From an uncultured Serinicoccus sp. (lineage in GTDB: Bacteria; Actinomycetota; Actinomycetes; Actinomycetales; Dermatophilaceae), in NCBI RefSeq assembly GCF_947500995.1, contig NZ_CANMUA010000010.1, positions 1 to 64,000 on the forward strand: a stretch of DNA of 64,000 bases, in the 5' to 3' direction. The first letter of the stretch is position 1; each line of letters opens with the position of its first letter. Of this stretch, positions 17,004-26,368 are shown one piece after another. The notes under the pieces are model-generated. The model saw only the letters and a list, made by a program, of their open reading frames with translations. It did no database searches and was not told the DNA's origin. The position numbers and the translations under genes are program-made.

Positions 17004-18272
17004 ATGACCACCCTGACCTCCACCCCCGAGGCGACCGACCTCGCCGGGCTGGTCGCCCGACGCGTGCCGGGCTTCAGCCTGGACGCGCCCTTCTACACCA
17101 GCCCGGAGGTCTTCGAGGCCGACCTGGCGGCGGTGTGGGCCCGCTGCTGGATCTTCGTCGCGACCGAGGCCGAGATCCGTGAGCCCGGCGACTTCGTCAC
17201 CGTCGACATCGGCCCGCACTCGGTCATCGTCGTGCGCGACGACGACGAGGAGGTCAGCGCCCTGCGCAACGTCTGCCGGCACCGCGGCTCCCGCGTCCTC
17301 ACCGAGCGCTCCGGGTCGGTCGGCAACATCGTCTGCGGCTACCACCGGTGGACCTACGCCACCGACGGCACCCTGCTGCACGCCGGCGACCAGGCCCCCA
17401 CCTTCGACAGGTCGTGCTTCGGGCTGCGGCGGGTGCACGTGCGGACCGTGTCGGGGCTCGTCTTCGTCTGCCTCGCCGACGAGCCGCCGGCCGACGTCGA
17501 GGAGATGACGGCCACCGTCGCGCCCTACCTCGACCCGCACCAGCCGCTGCGCACCAAGGTCGCCGCCCAGCACGACCTCGTCGAGCACGCCAACTGGAAG
17601 CTGGTGATGGAGAACAACCGGGAGTGCTACCACTGCGAAGGCGGCCACCCCGAGCTGACCTGCACCTTCTTCCCGACCTACGGCTACGACCCGGCCGCCA
17701 TCCCGGCGCGGCTGATGCCCGCCCACCAGCGCTACCTCGCGGCCGAGGCCGAGCTCGAGGCCGCCTGCCTGGAGCGCGGGATGGCATTCGCCGAGGTGGA
17801 GGCGCTGGAGGAGGAGCGGGTCACGGGCTTCCGGGTGCAGCGGGAGGCGCTGGACGGTGCCGGGGAGTCCTACACGCTCGACGGGACGGTGGCCAGCCGT
17901 CGGCTCCTCGCCGACTTCGACACCCCGCGGCTGGGCCGGGCCTCGGTGCACACCCAGCCCAACGCGTGGTTCCACTTCCTCTCCGACCACGTCGTGACCT
18001 TCGCGGTGCTGCCGCTGGCGCCGGACCGGACGCTGGTCCGCACCACCTGGCTCGTCCACGAGGACGCGGTCGAGGGGGAGGACTACGACCTGGAACGGCT
18101 CACGCAGGTGTGGGACCACACCAACGAGGAGGACGGCGAGTTCTGCGCCCGCGCCCAGCAGGGGGTGGGCGACCCGGCCTACGTGCCCGGCCCCTACTCC
18201 CCCAGCGAGCGCCAGGTGGAGTCCTTCGCCGCGTGGTACGTCGCGCGGCTGCGCGAGGAGCTGGCCCGATGA
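17004..18272 (+). CDS. Rieske oxygenase, GbcA/Stc2-like N-demethylase
   Basis: A 422-residue protein preceded by a strong GAAGGAGG site. The Rieske 2Fe-2S motif is C91-R-H93 ... C111-G-Y-H114. The mononuclear iron region reads E-N-N-R-E-C-Y-H-C-E-G-G-H-P-E-L, characteristic of glycine betaine monooxygenase GbcA and stachydrine demethylase. It would oxidise one N-methyl group, releasing formaldehyde, using electrons from the next gene's product. It is 24 bp downstream of the flavin demethylase gene and overlaps the reductase gene by 4 bp. Confidence 0.85.
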   Translation: MTTLTSTPEATDLAGLVARRVPGFSLDAPFYTSPEVFEADLAAVWARCWIFVATEAEIREPGDFVTVDIGPHSVIVVRDDDEEVSALRNVCRHRGSRVLTERSGSVGNIVCGYHRWTYATDGTLLHAGDQAPTFDRSCFGLRRVHVRTVSGLVFVCLADEPPADVEEMTATVAPYLDPHQPLRTKVAAQHDLVEHANWKLVMENNRECYHCEGGHPELTCTFFPTYGYDPAAIPARLMPAHQRYLAAEAELEAACLERGMAFAEVEALEEERVTGFRVQREALDGAGESYTLDGTVASRRLLADFDTPRLGRASVHTQPNAWFHFLSDHVVTFAVLPLAPDRTLVRTTWLVHEDAVEGEDYDLERLTQVWDHTNEEDGEFCARAQQGVGDPAYVPGPYSPSERQVESFAAWYVARLREELAR

Positions 18273-19384
18273 CCGAGGTGCTGGTGCGCGAGACGGTCGC
18301 CGCGACCTCCCTCGACAGCGTGGACGAGGACCTGGTGTGCGTCCACGTCGAGCAGGTCACCCACGACGTGCGCAGCCTCACCCTGGCGCTGCCGGAGGGT
18401 GCGGCGCTGGAGTTCCGGCCGGGGCAGTACGTCACGGTGACGGCGCCGGTGGACGGCCGGGAGCTCAGCCGCTGCTACACCATCGCCTCCTCCCCGCTGC
18501 AGACCGGCACCCTCACGCTCACCGTGAAACGGCAGGGGCCGGTGTCGACGTGGCTGCACGACCGGCTCGAGGTGGGCGGCAGGCTGCGGGTCAGCGGGCC
18601 GCTGGGCGTCTTCAGCACCCACGAGCACCCGGCGGCGGCGCACCTCATGCTCTCCGCCGGCAGCGGCATCACCCCGCTCATGTCCATGCTGCGGACCCTG
18701 GCCGGCACCGAGGGGCCGCACGACGTGGTCTTCGTGCACAGCGCCCGGACCCCGGCCGACATCGTCTTCCGCCGCGAGCTCGAGGACCTCGCGGCGGCCC
18801 TGCCGTGGCTGCGGGTGGCGGTGGTCTGCGAGGGCGACGGCGAGGACGAGGTATGGCGTGGCGCCCGCGGGCGGCTCACCTCCGGGCTGCTCGCGGAGCT
18901 GGCGCCCGACGCCGCCGCCCGAGAGGTGTTCACCTGCGGGCCGGCCCCCTACATGGACGCCGTCCACGGCCTGCTGGCCGAGCTCGGCTGCGACCCGGCG
19001 CGGTGCCACCAGGAGTCCTTCGCCCTCGACCCGGCCGGCGCGGTCGTGGCCGGGGAGACGCCGTGGCGGGGCACCACGGCCACCGGCGACGGCGTCGGCG
19101 ACGAGCCCGCCGACGGTGCGCGGACGCATACCGTGACCCTGACCCGCAGCGGCCGGGAGGTGGCCTGCGCCCCCGGACAGACGATCCTCGCCGCCGCGGC
19201 GCAGGCGGGTCTCAGCCTGCCGTCGTCCTGCGCGGAGGGGGTGTGCGGCACCTGCAAGAGCCAGCTGCTCACCGGCAGCGTCGACATGCGGCACGGTGGC
19301 GGGATCCGCCCCCGGGAGATCGCCACCGACAAGGTCCTGCTGTGCTGCTCCACCCCGCTGGAGGACTGCGTCATCGAGGCCTGA
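18269..19384 (+). CDS. GbcB-like ferredoxin reductase with C-terminal 2Fe-2S domain
   Basis: A 371-residue electron-transfer partner of the Rieske oxygenase. The FAD domain carries R-C-Y-T-I-A-S-S; the NAD(P) domain carries A-G-S-G-I-T-P-L-M-S-M and ends C-G-P-A-P-Y-M. A plant-type ferredoxin follows at the C-terminus (C-A-E-G-V-C-G-T-C-K, then a final Cys in L-L-C-C-S). The ATG overlaps the oxygenase stop (ATGA), so the two subunits are translationally coupled. The order FAD, NAD, ferredoxin matches GbcB and carnitine-type reductases. Confidence 0.88.
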   Translation: MTEVLVRETVAATSLDSVDEDLVCVHVEQVTHDVRSLTLALPEGAALEFRPGQYVTVTAPVDGRELSRCYTIASSPLQTGTLTLTVKRQGPVSTWLHDRLEVGGRLRVSGPLGVFSTHEHPAAAHLMLSAGSGITPLMSMLRTLAGTEGPHDVVFVHSARTPADIVFRRELEDLAAALPWLRVAVVCEGDGEDEVWRGARGRLTSGLLAELAPDAAAREVFTCGPAPYMDAVHGLLAELGCDPARCHQESFALDPAGAVVAGETPWRGTTATGDGVGDEPADGARTHTVTLTRSGREVACAPGQTILAAAAQAGLSLPSSCAEGVCGTCKSQLLTGSVDMRHGGGIRPREIATDKVLLCCSTPLEDCVIEA

Positions 19385-19447
19385 GGGCCTGGCCGCTCAC
19401 GATGGGGGCATGTCGCCTCCAGACCAGCGGCCCGCTCGGCTGCAGCC

Positions 19448-19545
19448 TCACGAACCTCACGAACCTCACGGGCCACAGGCTGCTGAGAAATGTCCATCCG
19501 GTCGCGTTATTTCCCGGGCGGACGCACATGTCCCCGCAGAGTGCT
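19448..19545 (-). repeat. Dispersed intergenic element copy B with 9-bp direct repeats
   Basis: The reverse complement of 19,486-19,545 resembles 101-158 (shared words CTCTG, CGGGGA, GAAATAA, ATGG, ACAT). Adjacent to it, 19,448-19,474 holds three 9-bp units (TCACGAACC twice, then TCACGGGCC). The 265-bp gap between the reductase and the convergent LLM gene contains no other gene that I can support. Confidence 0.4.
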
Positions 19546-19649
19546 GCGCGTGGTGCCCGAGCCACGCACGTGGCGGGGACGACCCGAGCGGGTGACGGGC
19601 TGCAGGTCGGTGAGGTCGCACCCCCACCGCCCCGCCCCGAGGCGTCGTC

Positions 19650-20612
19650 CTAGGTCGACAGCTCCTGGAGCCGCGGACGCAGCTCGTCGGCGAAGAAGCG
19701 CAGGAAGCCGTCGACGTCCGGCCCGGCGCTGATGAGGGCGAGCCGGTCGAAGCCCGCGTCGGCGAACTGCCGCGCGACCTCCAGGTGTCGCTCCACGTCG
19801 GGGCCGCAGGCGAAGACCTCGCGCATCGAGTCCGGGGTGATGAACTGGGTGGCGGCGTCGAAGTGGGCCGGGTTGGGCAGCTCGCTGTTGACCCGCCAGC
19901 TGCCGAGGCCGAAGCGGAACATCCGGTGGGCGGACTCGGCCGCCGCCTGCTCGTCGGGGGCCCAGGCGAGGGGCACCTCGGTGTAGCGCGGCCCCGAGCC
20001 ACCGGCCTGCTCGAAGGCCTCGATGAGCGAGGCGTCGGGGTCGGTCGTGAAGATGCCGTCGCCCTGCTCGGCGGCCAGGCGCGCCGCCTGCGGTCCCCCG
20101 ATGGCCACGATGATCTCCGGCAGGGTCTCCGGCAGGTCGAAGACCCGGGCGTCCTCGATGGTGAGGAACTCGCCGCGGTAGGAGTGGTAGCCGCCCTGCC
20201 ACAGCAGCCGGATGATCTCCAGCGCCTCGCGGAGGAGCTGGTGTCGGTCCCGGACCTCGGGCCAGCCCTGGCCGACGACGTGCTCGTTGAGCCGCTCGCC
20301 GGATCCCACCCCGAGCGTGAACCGCCCGTCGGCGAGGATCTGGGTGGTCGCCGCGGCCTGGGCGATGATCGCGGGGTGGTAGCGGATCGTCGGGCAGGTG
20401 ACCCCCGTCGCCAGTCCGATGCGCTCGGTCGAGGCCGCGATGGCGGCGAGCACCGACCAGGCGAAGGGCGAGTGCTCGTGCTCGGGCAGCCAGGGGTGGA
20501 AGTGGTCGCTGATCTCGACGAAGTCGAAACCCACCCGCTCGGCCTCGACGGCCTGCCGGACGAGCTCGGTGGGGGAGAAGTTCTCGGCGAAGAGCTTGAA
20601 TCCGATCTGCAT
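19650..20612 (-). CDS. LLM-class F420-dependent oxidoreductase (FGD-like)
   Basis: A 320-residue luciferase-like TIM barrel starting MQIGFKLFAENFSPTELVRQ. The motifs E-I-S-D-H-F-H-P-W near residue 39 and V-G-S-G-E-R-L-N-E-H near 110 match the F420-dependent glucose-6-phosphate dehydrogenase-like subgroup common in actinobacteria. The start is the ATG at 20612, since the upstream frame is non-homologous. The physiological substrate is unknown; F420H2-generating or -using redox work is inferred from the family. Confidence 0.82.
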   Translation of the reverse strand: MQIGFKLFAENFSPTELVRQAVEAERVGFDFVEISDHFHPWLPEHEHSPFAWSVLAAIAASTERIGLATGVTCPTIRYHPAIIAQAAATTQILADGRFTLGVGSGERLNEHVVGQGWPEVRDRHQLLREALEIIRLLWQGGYHSYRGEFLTIEDARVFDLPETLPEIIVAIGGPQAARLAAEQGDGIFTTDPDASLIEAFEQAGGSGPRYTEVPLAWAPDEQAAAESAHRMFRFGLGSWRVNSELPNPAHFDAATQFITPDSMREVFACGPDVERHLEVARQFADAGFDRLALISAGPDVDGFLRFFADELRPRLQELST

Positions 20613-20746
20613 GTCCTCACCGTAGGAGGTGCTCGCACGCGGCGCGCGGCGTGCTGCCCCGGTCGCCGGGCGGCGGCGCGGAAACATCCACACCGCTGGG
20701 ACGTTCAGCAGGTGAGACCATGCCATCCCGACGACGAAGGACTCTC

Positions 20747-20956
20747 ATGCCGTTCCGCAAGATCGCCGCCGTGGGCGCTGCCGCCGCAGCCGCCCGCAGG
20801 TTCGCCCGCAAGAACCCGGAGAAGACCCAGTCCTACCTCGACAAGGCCGCCGACTTCGCCGACCGGCAGACCAAGGGGAAGTACTCGAGCCAGATCCGCT
20901 CCGCCTCCGACAAGGCCGGGAAGGCGGCTCTCGGCGACGACGAGCAGCGCGCGTGA
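20747..20956 (+). CDS. MT0933/Rv0909-like small protein (antitoxin family)
   Basis: A 69-residue basic, helical protein. The segment L-D-K-A-A-D-F-A-D-R-Q-T-K-G-K-Y-S is the signature of the MT0933/Rv0909 putative antitoxin family. No SRPBCC-type toxin partner is adjacent; instead, its stop overlaps the GTG of the glutathione peroxidase gene (GTGA). That coupling suggests a stress-related role and not a classical toxin-antitoxin pair. I chose the ATG at 20747, although an ATG further upstream is in frame. Confidence 0.65.
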   Translation: MPFRKIAAVGAAAAAARRFARKNPEKTQSYLDKAADFADRQTKGKYSSQIRSASDKAGKAALGDDEQRA

Positions 20957-21441
20957 GGACTCTGCACGACTTCACCGCCGAGACCCTCGCGGGCGAGCAG
21001 CAGGACCTCGGCGTGTATGCCGGGCGGGCCGTGCTCGTGGTCAACACCGCCAGCCGGTGCGGCCTGACCCCCCAGCTCGCGGGCCTCGAGGAGCTCTACG
21101 CCGAGCTGGCCGACAACGGTCTGGTGGTGCTTGGTTTCCCGTGCAACCAGTTCGGCGGGCAGGAGCCCGGTGACGCCGAGGAGATCGGCGACTTCTGCCA
21201 CCGCAACTACGGGGTGAGCTTCCCGATGTTCGCCAAGGTCGAGGTCAACGGGTCCGGTGCGCACCCGCTCTACCGGTGGCTCAAGCAGCAGAAGAAGGGC
21301 CTGCTGGGAGGGCGGATCACCTGGAACTTCACCAAGTTCCTCGTGGGTCCGGACGGCCGGGTGCTCCAGCGCTACGCCCCCACCACCCGTCCGGCGCTGA
21401 TCCGCACGGACCTGGCGAGGATGCTGCCCCTCGGTCCGTGA
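20953..21441 (+). CDS. Glutathione peroxidase-family thiol peroxidase
   Basis: This encodes 162 residues from a GTG overlapping the previous stop. The peroxidatic residue is C36 in N-T-A-S-R-C-G-L-T (a Cys, not selenocysteine), with the family Gln/Trp motifs in F-P-C-N-Q-F-G-G-Q-E and W-N-F-T-K-F. The second Cys in F-P-C-N-Q is typical of thioredoxin-dependent members, which suits actinobacteria that lack glutathione. It sits next to a catalase gene, so peroxide defence is the likely role. Confidence 0.88.
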   Translation: MRTLHDFTAETLAGEQQDLGVYAGRAVLVVNTASRCGLTPQLAGLEELYAELADNGLVVLGFPCNQFGGQEPGDAEEIGDFCHRNYGVSFPMFAKVEVNGSGAHPLYRWLKQQKKGLLGGRITWNFTKFLVGPDGRVLQRYAPTTRPALIRTDLARMLPLGP

Positions 21442-21563
21442 TCCCTGCTCGTCCCCTGGCGGATGAGCGCGCGCGAGGGCGCCGCGGTGGCTAGCGTCGA
21501 TGGTGTTCGTGCCGCCGGCTGTCGACCTCGCCGGGGCATGCCCCCACGACCGAGGAGTTCGAC

Positions 21564-23765
21564 ATGGGCCACCGCGACGGCGACGCCACCACCCCGACAT
21601 CCGCGGCGCACCGGCACCAGCCGGTCGCACCCTCCTACCCTCCGGCGCCGGAGGTCCCTCGCCCGCCGACCCCCAGCAGCGCGGGTCAGGCCGCCGACAA
21701 CCCGGTCTACACGGAGCGGACGGAGCCGGGCCAGGGCGGCGAGCTGCACCAGCGGCCCGGTCCGAACCAGCGGGTCCTCACCACCGCTCAGGGCCTCCCG
21801 CTCTCGGACGACCAGAACTCCCTGACGGCGGGCGAGCGCGGCCCCACGCTCCTGGAGGACTTCGCCCTCCGCGAGAAGATCTTCCACTTCGACCACGAGC
21901 GCATTCCGGAGCGGGTGGTCCACGCCCGCGGGTACGGCGCCCACGGCACCTTCACGGCGGCCGAGGACCTCTCCGACCTGACCTGCGCCTCGCTGTTCGC
22001 CGAGGCGGACAAGCAGACCCCGGTCTTCGTCCGGTTCTCCACGGTCGCCGGCAACCTGGGCTCCTTCGACCTGGCCCGCGACGTGCGCGGGTTCGCGGTG
22101 AAGTTCTACACCGACGAGGGCAACTGGGACCTCGTGGGCAACAACATCCCCGTCTTCTTCGTCCAGGACGCGGTGAAGTTCCCCGACCTCGTCCACGCGG
22201 TGAAGGAGGAGCAGGACCGGGGCTGGCCGCAGGCGCAGTCCGCCCACGACACGTTCTGGGACTTCGCCGGGCTGATGCCCGAGTCCACGCACATGCTGCT
22301 GTGGCAGATGTCGGACCGCGCCATCCCCCGCTCGTTCCGCTTCATGCAGGGGTTCGGTGTGCACACCTTCCGGTTCGTCGACGCGGACGGAGCCAGCACC
22401 TACGTGAAGTTCCACTGGGTCCCGCGGCAGGGGCTGCAGTCGGTCGTGTGGAACGAGGCGGTCAAGATCAATGGCGCGGACCCCGACTTCCACCGCCGCG
22501 ACCTGTGGCAGGCCATCCACAACGGCGACCTGCCGGAGTGGGACCTCGCCGTGCAGACCTTCGACGACGAGTTCGCCGACCAGTTCGAGTTCGACGTCCT
22601 GGACGCGACCAAGGTCATCCCCGAGGAGCAGGTGCCGCTGCGGGTCATCGGCACCCTGCGCCTGGAGCGGACGGTGGACAACGTCTTCAGCGAGACCGAG
22701 CAGGTGGCCTTCTGCACCCAGAACATCGTGCGCGGGATCGACTTCACCAACGACCCGCTGCTCCAGGGCCGCAACTTCTCCTACCTCGACACGCAGCTCA
22801 AGCGGCTCGGCAGCCCCAACTTCACCCAGCTGCCCATCAACGCCCCCCGGTGCCCGGTGGCCCACTTCCAACGGGACGGGCACATGCAGACCGGCGCGCA
22901 GTCCGGCCGCGCCACCTATGAGCCGAACTCCTTCACCGGGGCGGCGGCCGGTCCCCGGGCCGACGCCGACCGGGGCTACCGCAGCGTGGCCCGGCACGAG
23001 AGCGGCGACACCCGGCGCACCCGACCGGAGTCCTTCGCCGACCACTACTCCCAGGCAGGGCAGTTCTGGCGCAGCCAGAGCCCGACCGAGCAGCAGCACA
23101 TCCGGATGGCCTTCGTCTTCGAGCTCGCCAAGTGCGAGATCCCGCAGATCCGCACCCGTGTCGTGGCCAACCTGCGCAACGTGGACGAGGATCTCGCGGC
23201 CGGCGTGGCCGACGGGCTCGGAATGGAGCTGCCGGACGCGACCGAGGCGCACCGCGCCCCGAGGCACGACCTGCCGGAGTCCCCGGCCCTGAGCATGATG
23301 ACGCGGGCACCGAAGAGCTTCGCCGGGCGCAAGCTCGGGATCCTCGTGACCGACGGGGTCGAGGCCTCGGTGCTGGACGCGCTCCGGGACACCTTCGAGC
23401 AGGGCGGGGCCCTGGTCGAGACCATCGGCCTCAAGGTGGGCGGGGTCACCCTCGCCGACGGCACCCGGCGTCCCGTGGACCACAAGATCGACGGCGCCCC
23501 CTCGGTGCTCTTCGACGCGGTGGCCCTGCTGGGGGACGGCGCCGGCGCCGAGGAGCTCGCCGGACACCCGGCCACGCGGGACTTCGTCTCGGACGCCTTC
23601 AGCCACTACAAGGTCATCGGCCACCTCCCCGGCGCCCAGGCGCTGCTCGAGGCCGGCGGCATCGACGGCAGCCTGGACGAGGCCTGCCTCGACCTGGGGA
23701 CCGTCGACCCCCAGGACTTCCTCGAGGCCTGCGGCGCGCTGCGTCACTGGTCCCGCGACGTCTGA
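21564..23765 (+). CDS. katE: Large-subunit catalase (HPII/KatE type)
   Basis: A 733-residue clade 2 catalase. The catalytic His is H120 in V-V-H-A-R-G, the catalytic Asn lies in V-G-N-N-I-P-V-F-F, and the haem-ligand Tyr is in R-N-F-S-Y-L-D-T-Q. The last about 150 residues form the flavodoxin/DJ-1-like domain that marks large-subunit catalases. A Pro/Ala-rich N-terminal extension of about 90 residues is also typical. It is followed 34 bp later by an SDR gene, possibly co-transcribed. Confidence 0.95.
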   Translation: MGHRDGDATTPTSAAHRHQPVAPSYPPAPEVPRPPTPSSAGQAADNPVYTERTEPGQGGELHQRPGPNQRVLTTAQGLPLSDDQNSLTAGERGPTLLEDFALREKIFHFDHERIPERVVHARGYGAHGTFTAAEDLSDLTCASLFAEADKQTPVFVRFSTVAGNLGSFDLARDVRGFAVKFYTDEGNWDLVGNNIPVFFVQDAVKFPDLVHAVKEEQDRGWPQAQSAHDTFWDFAGLMPESTHMLLWQMSDRAIPRSFRFMQGFGVHTFRFVDADGASTYVKFHWVPRQGLQSVVWNEAVKINGADPDFHRRDLWQAIHNGDLPEWDLAVQTFDDEFADQFEFDVLDATKVIPEEQVPLRVIGTLRLERTVDNVFSETEQVAFCTQNIVRGIDFTNDPLLQGRNFSYLDTQLKRLGSPNFTQLPINAPRCPVAHFQRDGHMQTGAQSGRATYEPNSFTGAAAGPRADADRGYRSVARHESGDTRRTRPESFADHYSQAGQFWRSQSPTEQQHIRMAFVFELAKCEIPQIRTRVVANLRNVDEDLAAGVADGLGMELPDATEAHRAPRHDLPESPALSMMTRAPKSFAGRKLGILVTDGVEASVLDALRDTFEQGGALVETIGLKVGGVTLADGTRRPVDHKIDGAPSVLFDAVALLGDGAGAEELAGHPATRDFVSDAFSHYKVIGHLPGAQALLEAGGIDGSLDEACLDLGTVDPQDFLEACGALRHWSRDV

Positions 23766-23799
23766 ACCCACCACGTCTCCCCACGGTCCTAGGAGAACC

Positions 23800-24660
23800 A
23801 TGACCAGAGCAGACCTGTCCTCCGTCCCCGGCCAGCACCAGGACTGGCCCGGCCGCGTCGCCGACCTCGACCCGCAGCCCGACCACGGAGAGCAGTCCTG
23901 GACCGGCCGGGACCGCCTCACCGGCCGGCGGGCGCTCATCACCGGCGGTGACTCGGGCATCGGTCGCGCGGTCGCCCTGACCTTCGCGCACGAGGGTGCG
24001 GCGGTCGCGGTGGCCCACCTGCCGCAGGAGCAGGACGACGCCGAACAGACCCGCGAGCTGGTCGAGGCGGCGGGCGGCACCTGCCACCTCTTCACCGTCG
24101 ACCTCACCCGACGGGACGCCAACGAGCAACTGGCCCGGGACGCCGTGCAGGCCCTCGGCGGCCTCGACGTGCTGGTGGCGAACGCGGCATACCAGATGAC
24201 GCACGACCTGCTCGAGGACTTCCCGCCCGAGCAGGTCGAGCGGACCTTCGCGACCAACGTCTTCTCCCCGTTCTGGCTGGTGCGCGAGCTGGCCGAGGAG
24301 CTGAGCCCGGGCGGGTCGATCATCGTCACGACCTCGGTCCAGGCCTACTCCCCGTCCGACCACCTGCTCGACTACGCCGCCACCAAGGCCGCGCTCAACA
24401 ACCTCGTCGTCAACATGGCGGCCGAGCTGGGGCCGCGGGGGATCCGGGTCAACGCCGTCGCTCCGGGCCCGATCTGGACCCCGCTGATCCCGGCGACCAT
24501 GGCTGCAGACAAGGTCGAGGGCTTCGGCTCGGACACCCCGCTCGGTCGGGCCGGGCACCCGGTCGAGGTGGCCGCGGCCTACGTCTTCCTGGCCTCCGAC
24601 GAGGCGAGCTACGTCTCCGGCACGGTGCTCGGGGTGACCGGAGGCAAGCCGGTCTTCTGA
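23800..24660 (+). CDS. SDR-family oxidoreductase (YhdF/YghA type)
   Basis: A 286-residue classical short-chain dehydrogenase with an N-terminal extension. The nucleotide motif is T-G-G-D-S-G-I-G, followed by N-A-A-Y, and the catalytic Tyr/Lys pair is in Y-A-A-T-K. The C-terminal V-T-G-G-K-P-V-F end is typical of the general-stress SDRs (YghA, YhdF, YhxC). Proximity to katE fits a stress regulon. The cofactor preference (NAD or NADP) is not certain. Confidence 0.88.
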   Translation: MTRADLSSVPGQHQDWPGRVADLDPQPDHGEQSWTGRDRLTGRRALITGGDSGIGRAVALTFAHEGAAVAVAHLPQEQDDAEQTRELVEAAGGTCHLFTVDLTRRDANEQLARDAVQALGGLDVLVANAAYQMTHDLLEDFPPEQVERTFATNVFSPFWLVRELAEELSPGGSIIVTTSVQAYSPSDHLLDYAATKAALNNLVVNMAAELGPRGIRVNAVAPGPIWTPLIPATMAADKVEGFGSDTPLGRAGHPVEVAAAYVFLASDEASYVSGTVLGVTGGKPVF

Positions 24661-24752
24661 GGCCGCCGCCGGGTCGGGGCCGCACCACGCCCCTCCTGAG
24701 GAGCTCGCCCGGATGAGAGGGTAGGGCCACCGGACACGGAGGAGGCGCAGCC

Positions 24753-25271
24753 ATGGCGGACGGGCTCGACCCAGGCGAGCGTGAGCAGCTGACCTATGCG
24801 CTGGACTCGCGCCTCGGGCCGCACCTCGAGGCGGCGACCGCCGCGGTGCGCGAGGCCGAGCGGGCGCTGGCCGACGCCCAGGAGAGGCGGGTGGCCGCCG
24901 AGCAGGCGGCGGCCCAGGCGGCCTACACCTCCGACCCCTTGCCCTTCATGCGCCAGGGCGTGGAGGAGGAGGTCGACGGTCTGGCGCGCAAGACCACCGA
25001 GAAGAAGCTGCGGACGTCCTACCGCTTCCTGGTCGACCGGGCGGTCGACCTGGCCGCGGCCGAGGTGCAGCGCTACGAGGACGACCGCGTCGCGGACGAG
25101 AGGGAGCGCGAGGAGGGCGTGGAGGCCTGCCGGGAGGCGGAGCGGCGTGCGACCCGGGACCTCGGCGCGGCTCAGCAGATGCTCGAGCGCGTACGCCTGG
25201 CCGAGCAGGCCGCGCGCCGGGGCCTGGAGGTCCTGGTCGCCCGGCTCAGCGACCCGCCGCAGGACGGCTAG
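24753..25271 (+). CDS. Coiled-coil protein of unknown function
   Basis: A 172-residue, highly charged, almost entirely helical protein with long Ala/Glu/Arg heptad-like stretches (for example A-A-V-R-E-A-E-R-A-L-A-D-A-Q). I recognise no family. It is preceded by a GGAGG site. The stop overlaps the stop of the convergent hydrolase gene in a shared CTAG. It may be a structural or scaffold protein; nothing in the neighbourhood gives a role. Confidence 0.65.
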   Translation: MADGLDPGEREQLTYALDSRLGPHLEAATAAVREAERALADAQERRVAAEQAAAQAAYTSDPLPFMRQGVEEEVDGLARKTTEKKLRTSYRFLVDRAVDLAAAEVQRYEDDRVADEREREEGVEACREAERRATRDLGAAQQMLERVRLAEQAARRGLEVLVARLSDPPQDG

Positions 25272-26287
25272 CCCGCGACGAGCAGGTCGGCGAGCTCACC
25301 GATGACGGGCCAGGCCCCGGTGGAGGTGTTACCGAGCACGCTCAGGGTCGCGCCCGTCGCGGGGTCGTGGGTGGACCGGAAGGACACCCCGGCGTCACAG
25401 CCCTCCATAACCAGCAGGGGTTCCGTGGCGTGCAGCCAGAGACCTGCGGCGTGCCGCAGGCCCTCGTCGGGGACGTCGTGCCGCGGCGTGGTGAGCAGCT
25501 CGAGCAGCTGGGGACCCACGATGCGCCCCTGGAGCAGCGCGCCCCAGAAGTCGTGCAGGTCCGACGCGGTGCTGAAGATGCCCCCGTCGCCGTTCCCGAG
25601 GACGGGCAGGTGCAGGACGTTGGTGCGCAGACCGGTGGCGTCGAGGTAACCCCGGGCCGCGTCCGCGGGCAGCTCGTCACCGCGCAGGAAGCCGGTGCTG
25701 CGCAGCCCGGCCCGCCCGCAGACCTCCTCCTCGACGAACCGCTGGAAGCCCTGGCCGCTCAGGCGCTGCACGACGAGCGCCAGCACCACGTAACCGCCGT
25801 TGCAGTAGGCGAAGCGCTCCCCGGGCGCGAACACCTGCGGGTAGCCCTCGAGCACGGGCAGGAAGGCCTCGGTGTCGACGAGGGTGTGGACGGGCACGGG
25901 CAGGACGTAGTCGTCGACCTCCCACCCGGCCGACTCGTCCAGGTAGTCACCGATCCCGGAGGTGTGGGTCAGTAGATGCAGGGGCGTCACCGCGTCGTCC
26001 ACGAGCGGCAGGTCCCCACCCAGGACCCCGCGCACCGGCTCGTCGAGGCGGAGTCGGCCCTGCTCGACCAGCCGCAGCACCGCGAGAGCGGTGAAGGTCT
26101 TGCCGCCGCTGGCGAGGGCGTACCGCGTGGACCGGGTGTGCGGCACCTCGAACGCGCGCTCGGCATACCCGTAGGCGCGGGTCGTCGGGTCCTGCCCGGG
26201 GACGTCGAGGCTGATGAGGCCGCTGAAGCCGTCCTCCTCGGCGGCCTCCGCGAGCGCCGCATCGTCGAGGCTGGGCGTGGTGGTCAT
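25268..26287 (-). CDS. Serine hydrolase, beta-lactamase family
   Basis: This 339-residue protein has S59-G-G-K62 as the SxxK motif (in A-L-A-S-G-G-K-T-F-T-A-L) and Y-C-N as the YxN motif, followed by the L-L-T-H-T-S-G segment of class C-like esterases. There is no signal peptide. It is the second such enzyme in the window but is not closely similar to the one at 1644. Substrate unknown. Confidence 0.85.
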   Translation of the reverse strand: MTTTPSLDDAALAEAAEEDGFSGLISLDVPGQDPTTRAYGYAERAFEVPHTRSTRYALASGGKTFTALAVLRLVEQGRLRLDEPVRGVLGGDLPLVDDAVTPLHLLTHTSGIGDYLDESAGWEVDDYVLPVPVHTLVDTEAFLPVLEGYPQVFAPGERFAYCNGGYVVLALVVQRLSGQGFQRFVEEEVCGRAGLRSTGFLRGDELPADAARGYLDATGLRTNVLHLPVLGNGDGGIFSTASDLHDFWGALLQGRIVGPQLLELLTTPRHDVPDEGLRHAAGLWLHATEPLLVMEGCDAGVSFRSTHDPATGATLSVLGNTSTGAWPVIGELADLLVAG

Positions 26288-26368
26288 CGCAGCTGTCCTC
26301 CTGGCATGCCGCGCCGGTGCGCGACGGTCCCAGGATGACCGGGTCCCCGCCGGCTGTCGACGGGTTTG

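Noticed and set aside
13470-18119. A 1549-residue open frame on the minus strand
   Set aside because: It is antisense to two LysR genes and the demethylase operon, has low-complexity His/Asp/Arg/Gly content and no family motifs. It is open only because of high GC.
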